Source of the DNA: Muscardinus avellanarius
Taxonomy: Eukaryota > Chordata > Mammalia > Rodentia > Gliridae
DNA length: 64,000 nucleotides
Reading direction: 5' to 3'
Assembly (NCBI GenBank): GCA_963383645.1
Contig: OY726560.1
Coordinates: forward strand, 31,061,173-31,125,172
Shown here: one piece after another, positions 1 through 12,255 of the stretch
Position numbering within the stretch: position 1 is the first letter of the stretch
Layout of the letters: the number at the start of each line of letters is the position of its first letter
Made by a program: the position numbers and the translations under genes
Notes under the pieces: generated by a model
Database searches by the model: none
Seen by the model: the letters and a program-made list of their open reading frames with translations, nothing else
What the model was told of the DNA's origin: nothing

Positions 1-640
1 GTGTTCTAATTGTCATAACATGTGGTGTGATTGGTATGAAATGATTATCATTGATTCATTCTGATAAGCATTCAGTTGTTTTCTTGAATCTGGATATTTT
101 AATCTTTATCTTTCATTGGCACTCAGAAGCAAGGGGTTTTGGTTAGTTGGTTGGTTGATTGGTTGGTTGGTTAGGGGTTTTTGTTGTTGTTTTTGGAATT
201 TTTTGTTGTCTATTTCATGTTGTTTTGTTTGATTTTATTTCATTTGGGGCTTCTTATTTATTTCTTTGCCTATATCACTTGGATTATTTTCATTATTTTC
301 CATTATCTGTGTTCCTTTTTGACTAATTATTATTCAGATGTTGGGTTGGCTCTCCTGTTCTGGTACTTTATGAGTTTTTTCTCTCATATTTTTGGTGTCT
401 TTATCTTTTCATTCTATATTTTGAAAAGTTCCTTGACTTTATTCCAATTTTTTTAATATTTTTTTATTTCTATGAATTTTTTGCTGGCTCTATGCTCCTT
501 CCCTTAACCAGTCTATTATTGTTTTATAGGTAAGATGTGTCTTAATGTCAAATCAAAATTACCTTAACATTTTTCTTCCTTAGAAATCAATTTATTTTCT
601 GGGTTTCCCCACCATCACCTCACCCTCACCCATTGGTTCT
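1..640. other. T-rich unassigned DNA
   Basis: Strongly T-rich on the + strand; the 91-residue hydrophobic frame at 181-456 is a product of TTT-rich composition. Could be a decayed antisense LINE, not provable by eye. Confidence 0.4.
141..173. repeat. (TTGG)n simple repeat
   Basis: Imperfect TTGG/TTGA units. Confidence 0.85.
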
Positions 641-860
641 TTTTTTTTTTTTTTTTTCCGGTACTGGGGATTGGACCCAGGGGCATTTTACCTCTGAGCT
701 ACATCCCCAGCCCTATTTGTTTGCTCTTTATCTTGAAACAGGGTCTCACTAAGTTACAGAGGGCTTCACTAAGTAGCTGAGGCTGGCTGTGAACCTGTGA
801 TCTTCCTGTCTCAGCTTCCTAAGTACTGGGATTACAAGAGTGCACCACCACACCCAGCTT
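641..860 (-). repeat. B1-ID composite SINE (type I)
   Basis: Antisense copy. The ID part reads 'actggggattggacccaggggcattttacctctgagctac' and the B1 part ends 'ggattacaagagtgcaccaccacacccagct'. It has a long T tract at the tail side. Both the ID A/B-box region and the B1 part are recognisable. Confidence 0.9.
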
Positions 861-1088
861 TTTTTTTTTTTTTTTTTTTTTTTCCTTTTTGGTGGAGGTG
901 GTGATGGTACTAGGGATTGAACCCAGTGGCCGTCTACCTCTGAGCCTCACTCCCAGGCTCATTTTTTTTAACAAGGTTTAAGATGCTGAGGGTCTTGCTG
1001 CATTGCTGAGGTTGGCCTGGAACCTGTGATGCTCCTATCCCAGCCTTCCAAGTCCTGGGACTTCAGGTGTGCACCACCACACCTGGCT
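861..1088 (-). repeat. B1-ID composite SINE (type I)
   Basis: Antisense copy directly abutting the previous one, with a T tract, 'agggattgaacccagtgg' and the end 'ccaccacacctggct'. More diverged than its neighbour. Confidence 0.85.
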
Positions 1089-1328
1089 GTGGTGCTTTAC
1101 CTTCATACTGTGAACTTCCTCAACAGGCTGGGTGCTCTTAGTTGAGCGTGGTAGTTGGCTGATACATGAATGTGGCATTGTAGTGTTGTTCTGTGGACGA
1201 AAGGAGGAGGCAAACTCTATGTGGTGAGAATGACTTATGGCCTCATTTGGGCTGTGCAGTGGGGAGCAGGAAGGCGGGCTGTTCCCCAACCCTCTCACCC
1301 CTACATGCCTAGAGAAAAAGGAGACTCC

Positions 1329-1498
1329 TCAACGCTTGTAATCCCCGCGCGTGGGAGGCAGAGACAGGAGGATCGCACAGGTTCGAAGCCAGCCATGCTG
1401 GCTCAAGAGACCCTGTTTCCAAATAAAAATATAAAATAGGTCTGGGAGTATAGACCGGAGGTAGAAGGGCTTCCAGGAACCCCAGTACCACCAATAAT

Positions 1499-1538
<40 letters not shown>
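1329..1538 (+). repeat. B1-ID SINE (type II), 5'-truncated, with (ATA)n tail
   Basis: Starts inside B1 at 'caacgcttgtaatcccc', has 'ggttcgaagccagcc', 'ccctgtttccaaataaaa' and the type II end 'gcttccaggaaccccagtaccacc'. The tail has become an (ATA)n microsatellite (1491-1538). Confidence 0.9.
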
Positions 1539-1539
1539 G

Positions 1540-2666
1540 TGCTAATCCCCAACCTGAGAAGCCTTGCTCTTCCCAGAAAGAGGACTGGGGATCTATTTTT
1601 TGGAAGCCATCTTTTTGGCTTCAGAGTGGCCAAACCCACCACTGCATAAGGAGCAGAAGAAGGGAGCAAAGATCAGTGGAACTGCTGTACACTCAGTTCT
1701 TAGCAACATAGGTCAGTCACATGATTTGGGCCACTCACCCCACTGCTAAATCTGATAGATTCATCAAAAAAGTGTGTCCAGCCTCCTCTACAGTTTTGTT
1801 GAATATATATTCTGAACACTTATACATATTCCCAGTCCTCACATTCCACTTTATCCAGCTATTTGAGCCTATTCACATTTAGTGTGCTGAAATGGGACAC
1901 TAAAATACATGGTGTACTTATCTCCTTAGTCTATTTCCCTGTGCTCATGAGACTATATTACTCTCCTTGCTTTCCTACTACGGTTTCAGTGGATTGTTGA
2001 GAGGCAAGAGAGATAAACCTACGTGTTCAGTCTCTACCTGAACCATGAGCCAAGTTTAAACTTATTCTATGATCAACTGAGACCACTGAGGAATAGTGAG
2101 AGCAGTCACTAGATATATGTCTCCGGTTTACTGTGGAGGGGGGAAAAAACTATTCAGAGCATAAGGTTAATTACCTTCAAAGAACTAACATCTACATGTT
2201 TGTTAATATTAGTTTGGTAATTTTAAATTTGTTTGGTAAATATTAATTTGTAAATATTAGTTGAAACTTACTAAAGGCCAGGAAGGAATCTTGGCACTGT
2301 CACAGAGGAATGAAAGACAGTGGTTTCTGTGTAGAGGCCAGAGGTTTGTGCCCACTAAAGCCAAGTAATCTTACAAAGATATTATATGAGAGTATCCAAG
2401 AAGGCTTCTAAAAGAAGCAGCATTTGAGTGGCCAGCAGAGGACATGTCATCCTGGAAAGTAAGAGGTGCGGTAGATTGTGAAAGAGAATAAGCAATGTAT
2501 AAAACTTCTGGTATTTATACCTGAGGGCAATAGGAGCAGGAGGAAAGGCTGACAGCAGAAGCCACCACCAGGATGTCACCCTAAGAATTCTAAACGTAGT
2601 CTTGATGGATGATAAAAATGACATTGACATATTTCAAGTAGGAAGATATTGTCATCCAACTTCTTT
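1540..2666. other. unique DNA, no feature seen
   Basis: No repeat family, splice-bounded frame or regulatory pattern recognised. Confidence 0.5.
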
Positions 2667-2901
2667 GTTTTTTCTTTTGATACTGGGGATAAAATTCAGG
2701 ACATTCTACCTTCAAGCTACACCTCCAGCCCTTTTTTAATATTGGTTTGATTGATTAATTGATTGATTGATTGATTGAAATAGGGTCTTGTTAAGTTCCT
2801 GAAGATCTCACTAAATCGCTGAGGCTGGCCTTGAAGCCAAAATCCTCCTGTCTCTGCCTCCCAAGTACTGAAATTACACACATACATCATCATACACAGC
2901 T
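2667..2901 (-). repeat. B1-ID SINE (type I) with (TTGA)n expansion
   Basis: Antisense copy: 'gatactggggataaaattcaggacattctacc', then a (GATT)n tract at 2748-2782 in the linker, then 'cctcccaagtactgaaattaca'. Diverged. Confidence 0.8.
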
Positions 2902-3069
2902 CTCAAACTTCCATTTTAGGGTGATTGACCCAAATCATACTATGGAGAATGAATGAAAAGAAGGGGTGAGGTGACATTTGATGTCAACCCTTTCTTTGCC
3001 CCAATGAGAGATGATACATTTGTGAAGCACACACTCGTGTAACTGAAACAAAGCACTCCTTCTGCAAGG

Positions 3070-3235
3070 GTAACAGAGTACATTTAACCTGTTCTCATAA
3101 CAATTATGCAAAGTGTTATTGTGCCTGTTACAAATGAGGAAACTGAGGCTCAGCAAGTTAAATGACTTATAAAGGACTCACAGCTCACAAGTAACAGTCT
3201 GAAATAAGATCCAAATGTGTCTGGCTCTCAAATTG
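3070..3235 (+). repeat. MIR SINE
   Basis: Contains the MIR core 'aatgaggaaactgaggctcagcaagttaaatgactt' region followed by 'cacagctcacaagtaacag', in the sense direction. Confidence 0.75.
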
Positions 3236-4324
3236 GGTCACTCTGCATGGGCACCCCCTATTGCTCACTGTCTCTCAACAACTCACTTGGGACCCAAAAA
3301 TCCACTGGACAGAGAAGTCAAGGAAATTCCATTGGGTGAGTACAAACAGTTCTTCAATTCTATGATGCCACTGTTCTCTAGACTAGAGGCAAACCAACAG
3401 AGCCAGAGCTAAACCAGACCAAGTCCAGCAGCAGGCAGTAAAAGGAGTGATATGGCCCTAAAGGTTCCTAAGATAACTTGCCTTTCATTTCCATTAACTG
3501 GCAGCCTCTTCCACATTATGTAGGATAATTAACTACAAGTCTCAGAGGAATATGCCCATCCCTTCTCTCTTGCCTCGCTGATGGACAGAAGGATGAAGCT
3601 AGAGAAAAGGACAAGATATCTCTATGAAAATGAGTCATTCAGTCTGAGCTCCCACAATAAGCCCTTGTTTAATTTTTTTTTCCTCTCTCCCGTCCTCTAA
3701 CACCTTGATAATGTCATCATTTTAATATGATTTCTGAGGATAAAAAGCTCCGAGGAACTTGTATTAAGCAATTACCCCAGGGATCAGCAAATACAACCTC
3801 GTGATATTTACTTAAAATTCTCAATTTGGTGGATATGTCAAGGTCTTTATAAACAAAACTGACTTTTTCAAGGTTGACAAATTAGCATCGTGTCCAGAAT
3901 AATCATTTCCTCAAGGGGAACAACGACATGTCCTTATTTTCCATCCTGTTCATTGGTGGCAAGTACCATTTCAAGCAATTTGCAAAATGAATTCTAAAAA
4001 TTATACTAAAATAATGTCTAGGGAGTATTATTTTTTTACTAAATAAAGAATTATTTAGATGGCATGACTGGAGAAAGAGAAGAGAATCTGTGCTCAAGAT
4101 CAAGAAAAAAGATCTTGTTCTTTAGATTTTTGTCTGCAGGTATTCTGCGAGGTAAAAACATGAGAAAAGTTTTTATAATTTGAAAAGAGAGTGATCATGG
4201 AGGCAAGCCTGTGGATTTACAAGTTACATACTACAAATTGACTTGAGTAGTTCATTGGCCAAAAAAAAAAAAAATTCTTGATTTTTAAAAGAAGAAATTG
4301 ATTTGAAATTTTTAATCCAGGAAA
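3236..4324. other. unique DNA, no feature seen
   Basis: AT-rich; frames are short and unremarkable. Confidence 0.5.
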
Positions 4325-5110
4325 AAGAGGCATTGCCCAGCTATTCCACTCTTAAATTTTTATTCAAGATAACTAGAAACAATGATTCAAATAAATATTT
4401 GTACAAAAAAATGTATAGTAGCATTATTCACAGTTGGTTAAAAAGTGGAAACAACCAACTATCCATCCACAGATGAATGAATAAACAAACCGTGGCATAT
4501 TAGAGAATGAATAAGCAAATGTGGTATATTGTAGACCAGCGTGCAGTACCACAGCATTCAATCATAAGAAGGAATGAAAATTCAGTGTGTTCAACAATAT
4601 GGATGGGCCTTGAAAAATACTATTCTAGTGAAATAAGTCAGATACAGGACTAAAATCTGATCCCATGCATACGAGGTAACTAGAATAGGCAAGTTCATAC
4701 TTTTAGGGACTAGAATAGAGATTATCAGCAGTTAGTTTGAGATAGAAAAAGGGAAATATTGTTTAAATAAGTACAAAGGTAGCTGGGTGTGGTGGTGCAT
4801 ACCTGTAACACCAGTACTTGGAAGGCTGGGGCAAAAGGATCACAGGTTCAAAGCAGCCTCATCAACTAAGCAAGATACTCAGAAACCTAGGGAGACCTTG
4901 TTTCCAAATAAAAAAATAAAATAGGGCTAGGAGTGTAGCTCCAGCACCACAAAATAAAATAAGTACAGATTTTTCCTTAAGGATGATGGAAAGTTCTAGA
5001 TATGGATTGTGGTGATAGGCAGCATTATGAGCGTATTTAAGGCCACTGAAGTAAACACTTAAAAATGGTAAAAATGATAAATTTAATATAATGTATATTT
5101 TACCACAGTA
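4325..5110 (+). mobile_element. old LINE-1 3' end, split by a SINE
   Basis: The stretch contains degenerate hallmarks of the mammalian L1 3' end: 'attattcacag', 'ccatccacagatgaatgaataa', 'ggatgggccttgaaaaatac', 'gaaataagtcagatacag' and the terminal 'gtggtgatagg...tttaccacag'. A B1-ID SINE interrupts it at 4771-4961. Many substitutions show great age; there is no open frame. Confidence 0.7.
4771..4961 (+). repeat. B1-ID SINE, transitional form
   Basis: 'agctgggtgtggtggtgcatacctgtaacacc' to 'agggctaggagtgtagctcc|agcacc', with 'tttccaaataaaa' as in type II but 'agggct' as in type I. The ID part is internally deleted. Inserted in an old L1. Confidence 0.85.
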
Positions 5111-5261
5111 GCTTTCTTAAGTGGTGACCCTTTTGGCCTTACAATAAAAATATTTAGAGTCTACATAACAACATATAGCACAACTATATAGCAGTTGTTC
5201 TAGAACTATAAATTATAATAAAATGAGATATTATAGGAAAAGTTTTTAATCTTTTATTGAT

Positions 5262-5471
5262 TAGCCGGGCGTGGTGCCACATGCTTGTAATCCCAGCATT
5301 TGGGAGGCTGAGACCTGGAGGATCACGGTTCGCGGACAGCCTCAGCTACTTAGTGAGGCCTCTGCAACTCAGTGAGACCCGGTTTCAAAATAAAGAAAAA
5401 ATAGGGCAGGGGGTGTAGCTTGGAGGTCAAATGCCCCTGGGTTCCATCCCCAGACCCACAAAAAAAAAAAT
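5262..5471 (+). repeat. B1-ID SINE (type I)
   Basis: Full length from 'agccgggcgtggtgccacatgc' to 'gttccatccccagacccac' plus an A tail. Confidence 0.95.
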
Positions 5472-5544
5472 ATTTTATTGATTAACAGGCCCTTAAAGAA
5501 TCTTCTGGAATTGGAGTGATCTTTGCCACCTACCTGTGGTTAAA

Positions 5545-6480
5545 TAATATCTAGACTATACAAAGAGCTTAATAACAACACTAAAAATAACACAATCAAA
5601 AATGGGCAACTTCTCAAAGGAAGAAATACAAATGGCCAATAAATATAAGAAAAAAGTCCAACATCTTTAGCAAAAAGGGAAATGCAAATCAAAGTTAAAT
5701 GAAGATTCCATATAACATCAATTAGAAAGGCAATCATCAATAACACAAATAGTGCTATTGAGAGTGTGGGAAAATATAAACTCTAATACACTGTTGGTGA
5801 GACTGTTAAACTTGTATAGCCACTATGGAGATCAATGTGGAGGTTTATCAGAAGATTGGAAATGGAACCACCATATAACCCAGCAATAGCACTCCTGGGC
5901 ATCTTTGCAAAGGATTTGAAATCAGAATATTATATCAATACTTGCATATGCATGTTCCTAGGAGCACAATTTATAATAGCCAAATTATGGAACTAGCTTA
6001 GGCAACCATCAATAAATGAATGGATCACAAACTACGATATATATGCACGATGGATATTCAACCATAAAAAAGAACAAAACCTTGTCATTTGCAGAAAAAT
6101 GGATGGAACTTGAGAATATCATGCCAAGCAAGATTAGCCAGTCCTAGAAAATAGACATATGATTTCTCTTATATGTAGAAGTTACAGAGAAGTTCAGAAA
6201 TAAGGGTAACATCAGGTAAAAGAGTAGAAAGCCCAGTGTAGTGATTGAGGGGGTTTAGGGGAGGGAGGAAGGAGGATGAAGATGCAACGAGTATCAGTTG
6301 AAATAATGGTACTTGTGTACAAAATTGCCTTTACCAATCTCAGACATGTACTGGGAGGTAGGGGAGGGGCGGGACTCAAGTAAAGCACTCTAAGAGTTGT
6401 GTGCATGTGTGTTTCTATTACTCTATACACCAATATGATATAAAATTACAATGCACCAAATTAGAAAAACATTTTTCTTA
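5545..6480 (+). mobile_element. old LINE-1 3' end
   Basis: Decayed end of ORF2 and 3' region of L1: 'caatcaaaaatgggcaac', 'gaaatgcaaatcaaa', 'acactgttggtgagact', 'cactatggagatcaatgtgg', 'cccagcaatagcactcctgg', 'aaatggatggaacttgag'. It ends near 6480 with a rodent-type 3' UTR (GGGAGG... then 'tgatataaaattacaatgcacc'). No intact frame. Confidence 0.75.
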
Positions 6481-9400
6481 AATAAAAAGAGTCTTCTTTA
6501 TGGAGAAGGAAGGAGGAAAAAGAAACACCTAAACATCTTGTGGGTCACTTAAAGGACAGAGGTCATGGCACCATGAAACCACCTTATTGACCTCTGATTT
6601 AGAGAGCAGCCACATGAAATTCAAAGAGACGACAGCCAGCTGTGGAAGCTATCAGATGGTTCTGACCAAGGCAGAAGAATCTCACTGACCTGTTATCCCC
6701 AACTCCAGCTACAGGCCTAGAGAAACACTAGAATCACAGGTGGGATGACAGAGCAAAACAATGGTTACTTGTAGGCCAATAGCTCATGGTCACATGGCTG
6801 CGATTTCAGTTTTACCTAAGCTGAGTATCTTACACACAGCTTAAGGTCACAAATGGTGGATGGTAATAATGTTGGCAAAGGATGAAGTATTAAGCACTGT
6901 GACTTAGTCTCACTACAATATGATCTTCCTAATAAGCTATTGCATTCATCTTTAAGACTATTTTTGAGACCTGCCTGCATACAACTGTCTTTTTTAAGGA
7001 AAACTTAATAACATCCTTTCTGCACAAAAAGAGGTTTTTGTATCCGGTTGTAATTTGAAAAGGAACAACTAAAATTATATATTTTGGAGTAATGTAGGAA
7101 ATAAACACCCCTTTATTACTGGTTGTAAAGTTCTATTTTTATACTTCTAGTTAATACTTACAATTCTCTGTGGATTGTTTAAGATTGGTGGCATTTTTAT
7201 GCTTGTAATAGAAATGGGTACCTTATAATCCTGAGATAAAAGGTGCAACACATTTGAAATGTTTTAAATAATTGTCTTTATTTTTAGCTTCCACCTTATT
7301 AAATATTCATCTTCTATGTTGACTCATTCTTAACAAATCAAATAATAAAAACATTTGGATGTGGACGGTTTCTACCACATCTCTATTAAATATAGAAATA
7401 AACACCTTAAGCTAAACATACAGAAAGAGTAATGAGAAGTAATGTGAACTGTCTATTTAAACTTTTAGGGTAAATAATGTTTCTTGTTGAGATTTTTATG
7501 AATATAGATGACCACAAAGTCAAATGCACATGCAATTAAGTCTAGCCTGGCAGCCGTACTTGGCCATTTCCAAATCTAAATATAATATTGTGTTTTCTTC
7601 TAAGTTCATGCTCATTCTACCATATAATCTAACAAATTCAGCCTGACAGAGTCAGAGTCTTCCGTAACAACATCTGTTCCCTGAGGCACAACATCCCATT
7701 TTCATTGCCCTGCTGAGCTCATTGTCCTTTATCTGTATTTAATACTTTCCCTTCTGAATTAGGACAAATGCTATAGAATAGACTGTGAAACACTTTTAAA
7801 GCTTTTCAGCACATTCAATGTATAAAGCAGTTGATGTATAGTCAACCAAGACTTCCTTTATTTGTATAAGGTCAAGCTTAATGCTTTTTACTGCAAAAAA
7901 AAAAAAAATAGCTAGAAATTATTGTGACTAGCCAAAGATTCATTTACTCTCTTTGGCAAATGTATGTCCTTTTTACAGGCTATGATTTTATGATGATCTA
8001 TAAATATTCTTCAGAAGTTCTCTCTCTTTAGGTCTCTTTAGGAAAGATAAAAACAAGGCAATTTTGAGGATGGAACATGAAAATAGTTTGTTCATCTTGG
8101 GACTGAATGGGTTAGAAAAACCAAAGATATATCCAAATGAACCCAATAAAAGGTGCTAAATATTTGTGTCTGGATCTTGGGAAGGAATAGGAATGGGATA
8201 CACTTTTTTTAATCATTAGATAATGAAAAGCATGAATTTGGTGAAATTACCAAAAAGTACATAACATGAAAATAGGGGAGACTCAAGGAAACACTTTGGG
8301 GACATAAGTATGTAAAAGGTTGGCAGGGGAAAGAAGCTGACCAGGAACATGGCTGAGGGTCCTCTTCACGACAAAGAGGCACATCCTTCCCTCTTGGTCC
8401 AGACCCCCATGACATGGGGTAGCTAGGTGTCTGTGCTTACAGTCTGTGCTTACAAGTCCCTTGTCACTACTGGAAAAAGAGGTGTGAGAGCCAACACGAT
8501 ATCTTCTTTGTCTGCATTGGAGAATACATCCATGTTTCCAGAGGGAGAGAGAACACTATTGAGAGGGAAGTCTTGTGGCCATATGGGCTCTTAGCCCAGG
8601 GACTCTATCTCCCCCAGACCCATATGCAAACAAGCTGGCAGGAGAATAGTCACCTCTCTCTTCTCATGTATTATTGAGGAATCTATCCCCTTTTGCATAC
8701 ACACACAAAAAAAAATAATCATATTAGTCCAATTGGATTAGTTCAATGCATATCATTCGTAAACCCCCTGGGAAAAAAATGGGGAATACTTTCCTTTGTT
8801 TTCAGAAAATCTGATTGAAGCAGATCATACATATGTTTACAAAGGATAAAGAGCCAGATTAATTTGAATAGGTAAAACCACGGGGAACATTATTCACAGG
8901 CAGTTTTATTAACAAAAGCCACCTGAAAAATTAGAATAAAAAATAATCATTGGGTAGTTGAAATTCATTAAATAAACCCTAATCTGCAGTCCTCACAATA
9001 AATCCTAGGTAAATTTATTTATAAAATGAAATCCTATCCTACTATCCCTTGATACTAAATCCTAGGGTAAATTTAGTTATAAAATCAAACTCTAGCATGA
9101 AAAAATGTATTAAACATAATGAAAATTAAGCATAAATTTAGTAAAAATGAGATGATATAAGCAACAAAATGAAATCAAATAGTCTGACCTGACCATGCCT
9201 TTATCTATTTCCTTTACTTGTAAAAGTAAAAATACATTTTTAATTCTGAATTTAACATTTGCTGTTAGGTTGATGCCTAAAAATATAAAGGTTAGCATGA
9301 GAACTGTTTTTATATTTTGATCCTATAGTCCCTTTTAATGAAGTCTAGTATGACCAGAATTGTGGACTCTTCATTTGCTGAGTCATTGGACAGGACTCTC

Positions 9401-11057
9401 AACTGGATTATGGGGGGATATTGGTTGTAAAGCTCTTTTATTATCACTATACTTCATGCATGTTTTCAAGTCTTCATAAAAAATAAAATTACTTCTACAT
9501 TTTCCTGCTCAGAACACAGCTATAGAATATTTCCAACCCTGCTACACCAGAAAACACAAGATTACTAAACCTCAAGAGGAGAAGACAATGGATTTTCATC
9601 TATGCTGAATGACATTTACAGTCTCTACGTCCCCTCCACCTTCCGGAAAAGTGGGGCTCATGACATGAAAGAAAAGAATCAGAAAGAAATAAAGACTAAG
9701 CAGGGGAAAAAAATTGAGGCAGGATGACAGGCTCATTAAAATGTGCAGAAAGCATCTCCAACTCCCTAGAGAAAGCTGTTATCGTGAAATAATCACATTG
9801 ATGAACATGGGAAGAGTGGACTCCGGCAGGGGCCTTATATTGCACCCAAGAAGTTGGTGATTATATCCTGGAAATGTGACCCCATGAAAGGCTGGCTTCT
9901 TTGTTGCTTAATAGAGTTCACAGAAAATGCTTGTCTCCAAAATGAGATTTCTCCCCTATTCACTGTGCAGCATGGACGTCTTGACAGGATGAGCAGGGGG
10001 CCATTTCTCCTAATCAAGGGGGGATGCGAACCCCTGGGGGTGGGAGATTGTAGGCAATCAAGCTCAATGGTTGCAGGGAAAAGCCATTGCCTTCTGCTAC
10101 ACTGTCGAGTGGCCATAAATGAAGGGCTTGTGGAAGCTGCTAGAATTTGGTAAAAAAAGGATAATATGTCAGATGGACCCATTTGTCTTAGTAATTATCC
10201 CATTTCCATCTCTGAGGCTATGAGAAATATATTCCCTTGCTGCCTGAGCAGCCTATCTAGATAAAGTGTGTAGCTCTTAATTAAAATCTTTGTTAGCGTT
10301 TCTATTGTCTCACCCTGTGAGTTCCAAAACTGCTTATATCCTCTAATTTGGGAAAGACACAAACAAGTCTTTCTAAATTGTACTCAGTAGAATGTCTTTT
10401 CTCTTAAGGCAGATCAACTATGAGAAAATGGAAAAGACAATGGGGTGAAATCAAATAAAATCAAGTCTGTATCTGAGGGAGACCTTCAGAAAACCCCTCC
10501 AGATCCAGGCTTGCAATAGGGATACATTGCAAAGTCTGATGGTTTATTGCTTAAATATAGCTAATCTATATTTTTAGGTGAAAATAGTAAAAAAAAATAC
10601 TCTATTATTCTTTAATATTTATCAAACTATTTGTATGTGCTCATACATATGAATGGAAATGCATTAAAAAGATTAGCAAAAAATACTCCATTATTAAAAG
10701 GGAGCAACTAGACTGAGATTAGAAACAGAAATGAAGAGAGACTAACACTTTATCCTTTGAAATATTTCCAGAAGAATGTAGCCATGTACTACCTACATAA
10801 GATTATAAGTGCTTTTCAAAAGATGAGAAAAAGAAAACACTTGTGGTTTATCCATGACTGTATCTGTGCATATCTGTAGAATAAAACTGTATCATAGACT
10901 CAAGAAGTCCTGGAAACAACTTTAATCAAGGGAAATTCTAAAACTGATATTCACCAGTAAGGGTTCTGTCCCCATCCAAATTTTCTCTAAAGTTAGACCT
11001 AATATGATTAACGATCACTTGTCTTAGATATCTGTTTATCAAAATAATCATTTTACC
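6481..11057. other. repeat-poor, AT-rich unique DNA
   Basis: About 4.5 kb with no SINE or recognisable LINE, in contrast with roughly one SINE per kb elsewhere. Opposed frames at 9835-10182 (-) and 9854-10153 (+) are open but resemble nothing I know. The segment 7,500-7,900 has even composition and could hold conserved non-coding sequence. Confidence 0.5.
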
Positions 11058-11092
11058 CCTGTGCTATAGTTTGGATCATAAATACCCCCCCA

Positions 11093-11308
11093 GAGCCAGG
11101 TGTGATGGTACATGCTTATAATCCCAGTACTTGGGAGGCTGAGACAGGAGGATTGCAGGTTTGGGGCCAGCTTCATCTACTTAGTGAGGCCCTCTGCAAC
11201 TTAGTGAGACCCTGTTTCAAAATAAAGAATAAAAAATAGAGTTGAAGGTGTAGCTTAGAGGTAAAATGTCCCTAGGATGCATCCCCATTAACACACACAC
11301 ACACACAG
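11093..11308 (+). repeat. B1-ID SINE (type I) with CA tail
   Basis: 'agccaggtgtgatggtacatgc' to 'ggatgcatccccatt', tail (AC)n. Sits inside the MaLR-like LTR. Confidence 0.9.
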
Positions 11309-11445
11309 CCCCTCTCCCCCAAAGGCCCATGTGTTAAAGCCATAGTTTGAAGCTTGCCACTTTTGGGAGGTGATAGAAAACTTTAAGAGGTGGAGTCTGG
11401 TGGAGAACGTCTTAATTCATTGGAAGCATGACCTTAAGGGTCTTT

Positions 11446-11505
11446 TCTTTCTTCCTCCTCCTCCTCCTTCTTCTCCTCCTTTCTCTCTCTCTCTTTCCTT
11501 CTCCC
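11446..11505. repeat. CT-rich tract
   Basis: TCC, TTC and CT units; lies within the MaLR-like LTR at a position where these LTRs are CT-rich. Confidence 0.85.
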
Positions 11506-12073
11506 AGATACTAAAAGACTAGCAGCTCCTTCATGATGATAGCATGTTCTTCCAACATGGGCTGCCTTATACAAGCCCAAAAGTAACAAGATAATTGACC
11601 ATGGACTGACACTTCCAAAACTCTGAGCCAAGATAAGCCTTCTTCTTTTTTAGTTAATTATTTCAATTATTTTCTTAAAATATTATAAAGCTAACACACC
11701 TTGTACTCCCCAAAATGTTTCTGGGGAAAAATTTAAAAAGGTCTTCAAGTGGCCCATAACCCTGAATAGAATATGTCGATCCTTCCAAAGTATAAAAATC
11801 GTGGTCCAACTTCCACTTGCTGGTTGAGTTATTATTAGAATTGGTCTAATTTCCCTATTGTAAATCTGCACTTGTATGTATTAGAGACATAAGAAAAAAA
11901 TAACTTGGAAATGGCAAGTCTTTTTTACCAAAACTTCTACAATCTTAGGTACTAACAATACCTTGAACAATGTGGGAAGTCTGACACAGCTCATTTTCTG
12001 ATCTAAGACTTCAAACTGCCTAAGAAATCCCATACAATATTTGGAAAAACAAATGAAAATATTGAAAATATTC

Positions 12074-12255
12074 TTCTTTGGATACTAGGGATTGAACTCA
12101 GGAATATTCTACCTCTGAGCTACATTCTCTGCCCTTTTCATTTTTTACTTGAAACGGGGTCTTGCTAAATTGTGAAGGCTTCCCTCAAACTTGTAATTCT
12201 CCTGCCTCAACTTCCCAGGTACTGGGATTACAGGAGTATGCCACCACACCCAGCT
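12074..12255 (-). repeat. B1-ID SINE (type I)
   Basis: Antisense: 'ggatactagggattgaactcagg' to 'ggattacaggagtatgccaccacacccagct'; mid-part shortened. Confidence 0.9.

Larger units (their letters stand above)
11058..11695 (+). mobile_element. MaLR-like solo LTR, split by a SINE
   Basis: Begins 'tgtgctatagtttggatcataaat', resumes after a SINE (11093-11308) with 'aaaggcccatgtgttaaagc', 'gggaggtgatagaaaactttaagaggtgga', then a CT-rich tract, 'ccatggactgacac', 'gagccaagataagcctt' and ends 'ataaagctaacaca'. This order matches an LTR of the ERVL-MaLR kind. No internal proviral sequence adjoins, so it is a solo LTR. Exact family not assigned. Confidence 0.55.

Noticed and set aside
181..456. 91-residue hydrophobic frame on the + strand
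   Set aside because: Produced by T-rich DNA (F, L, I, Y codons); no start context, splice sites or homology.
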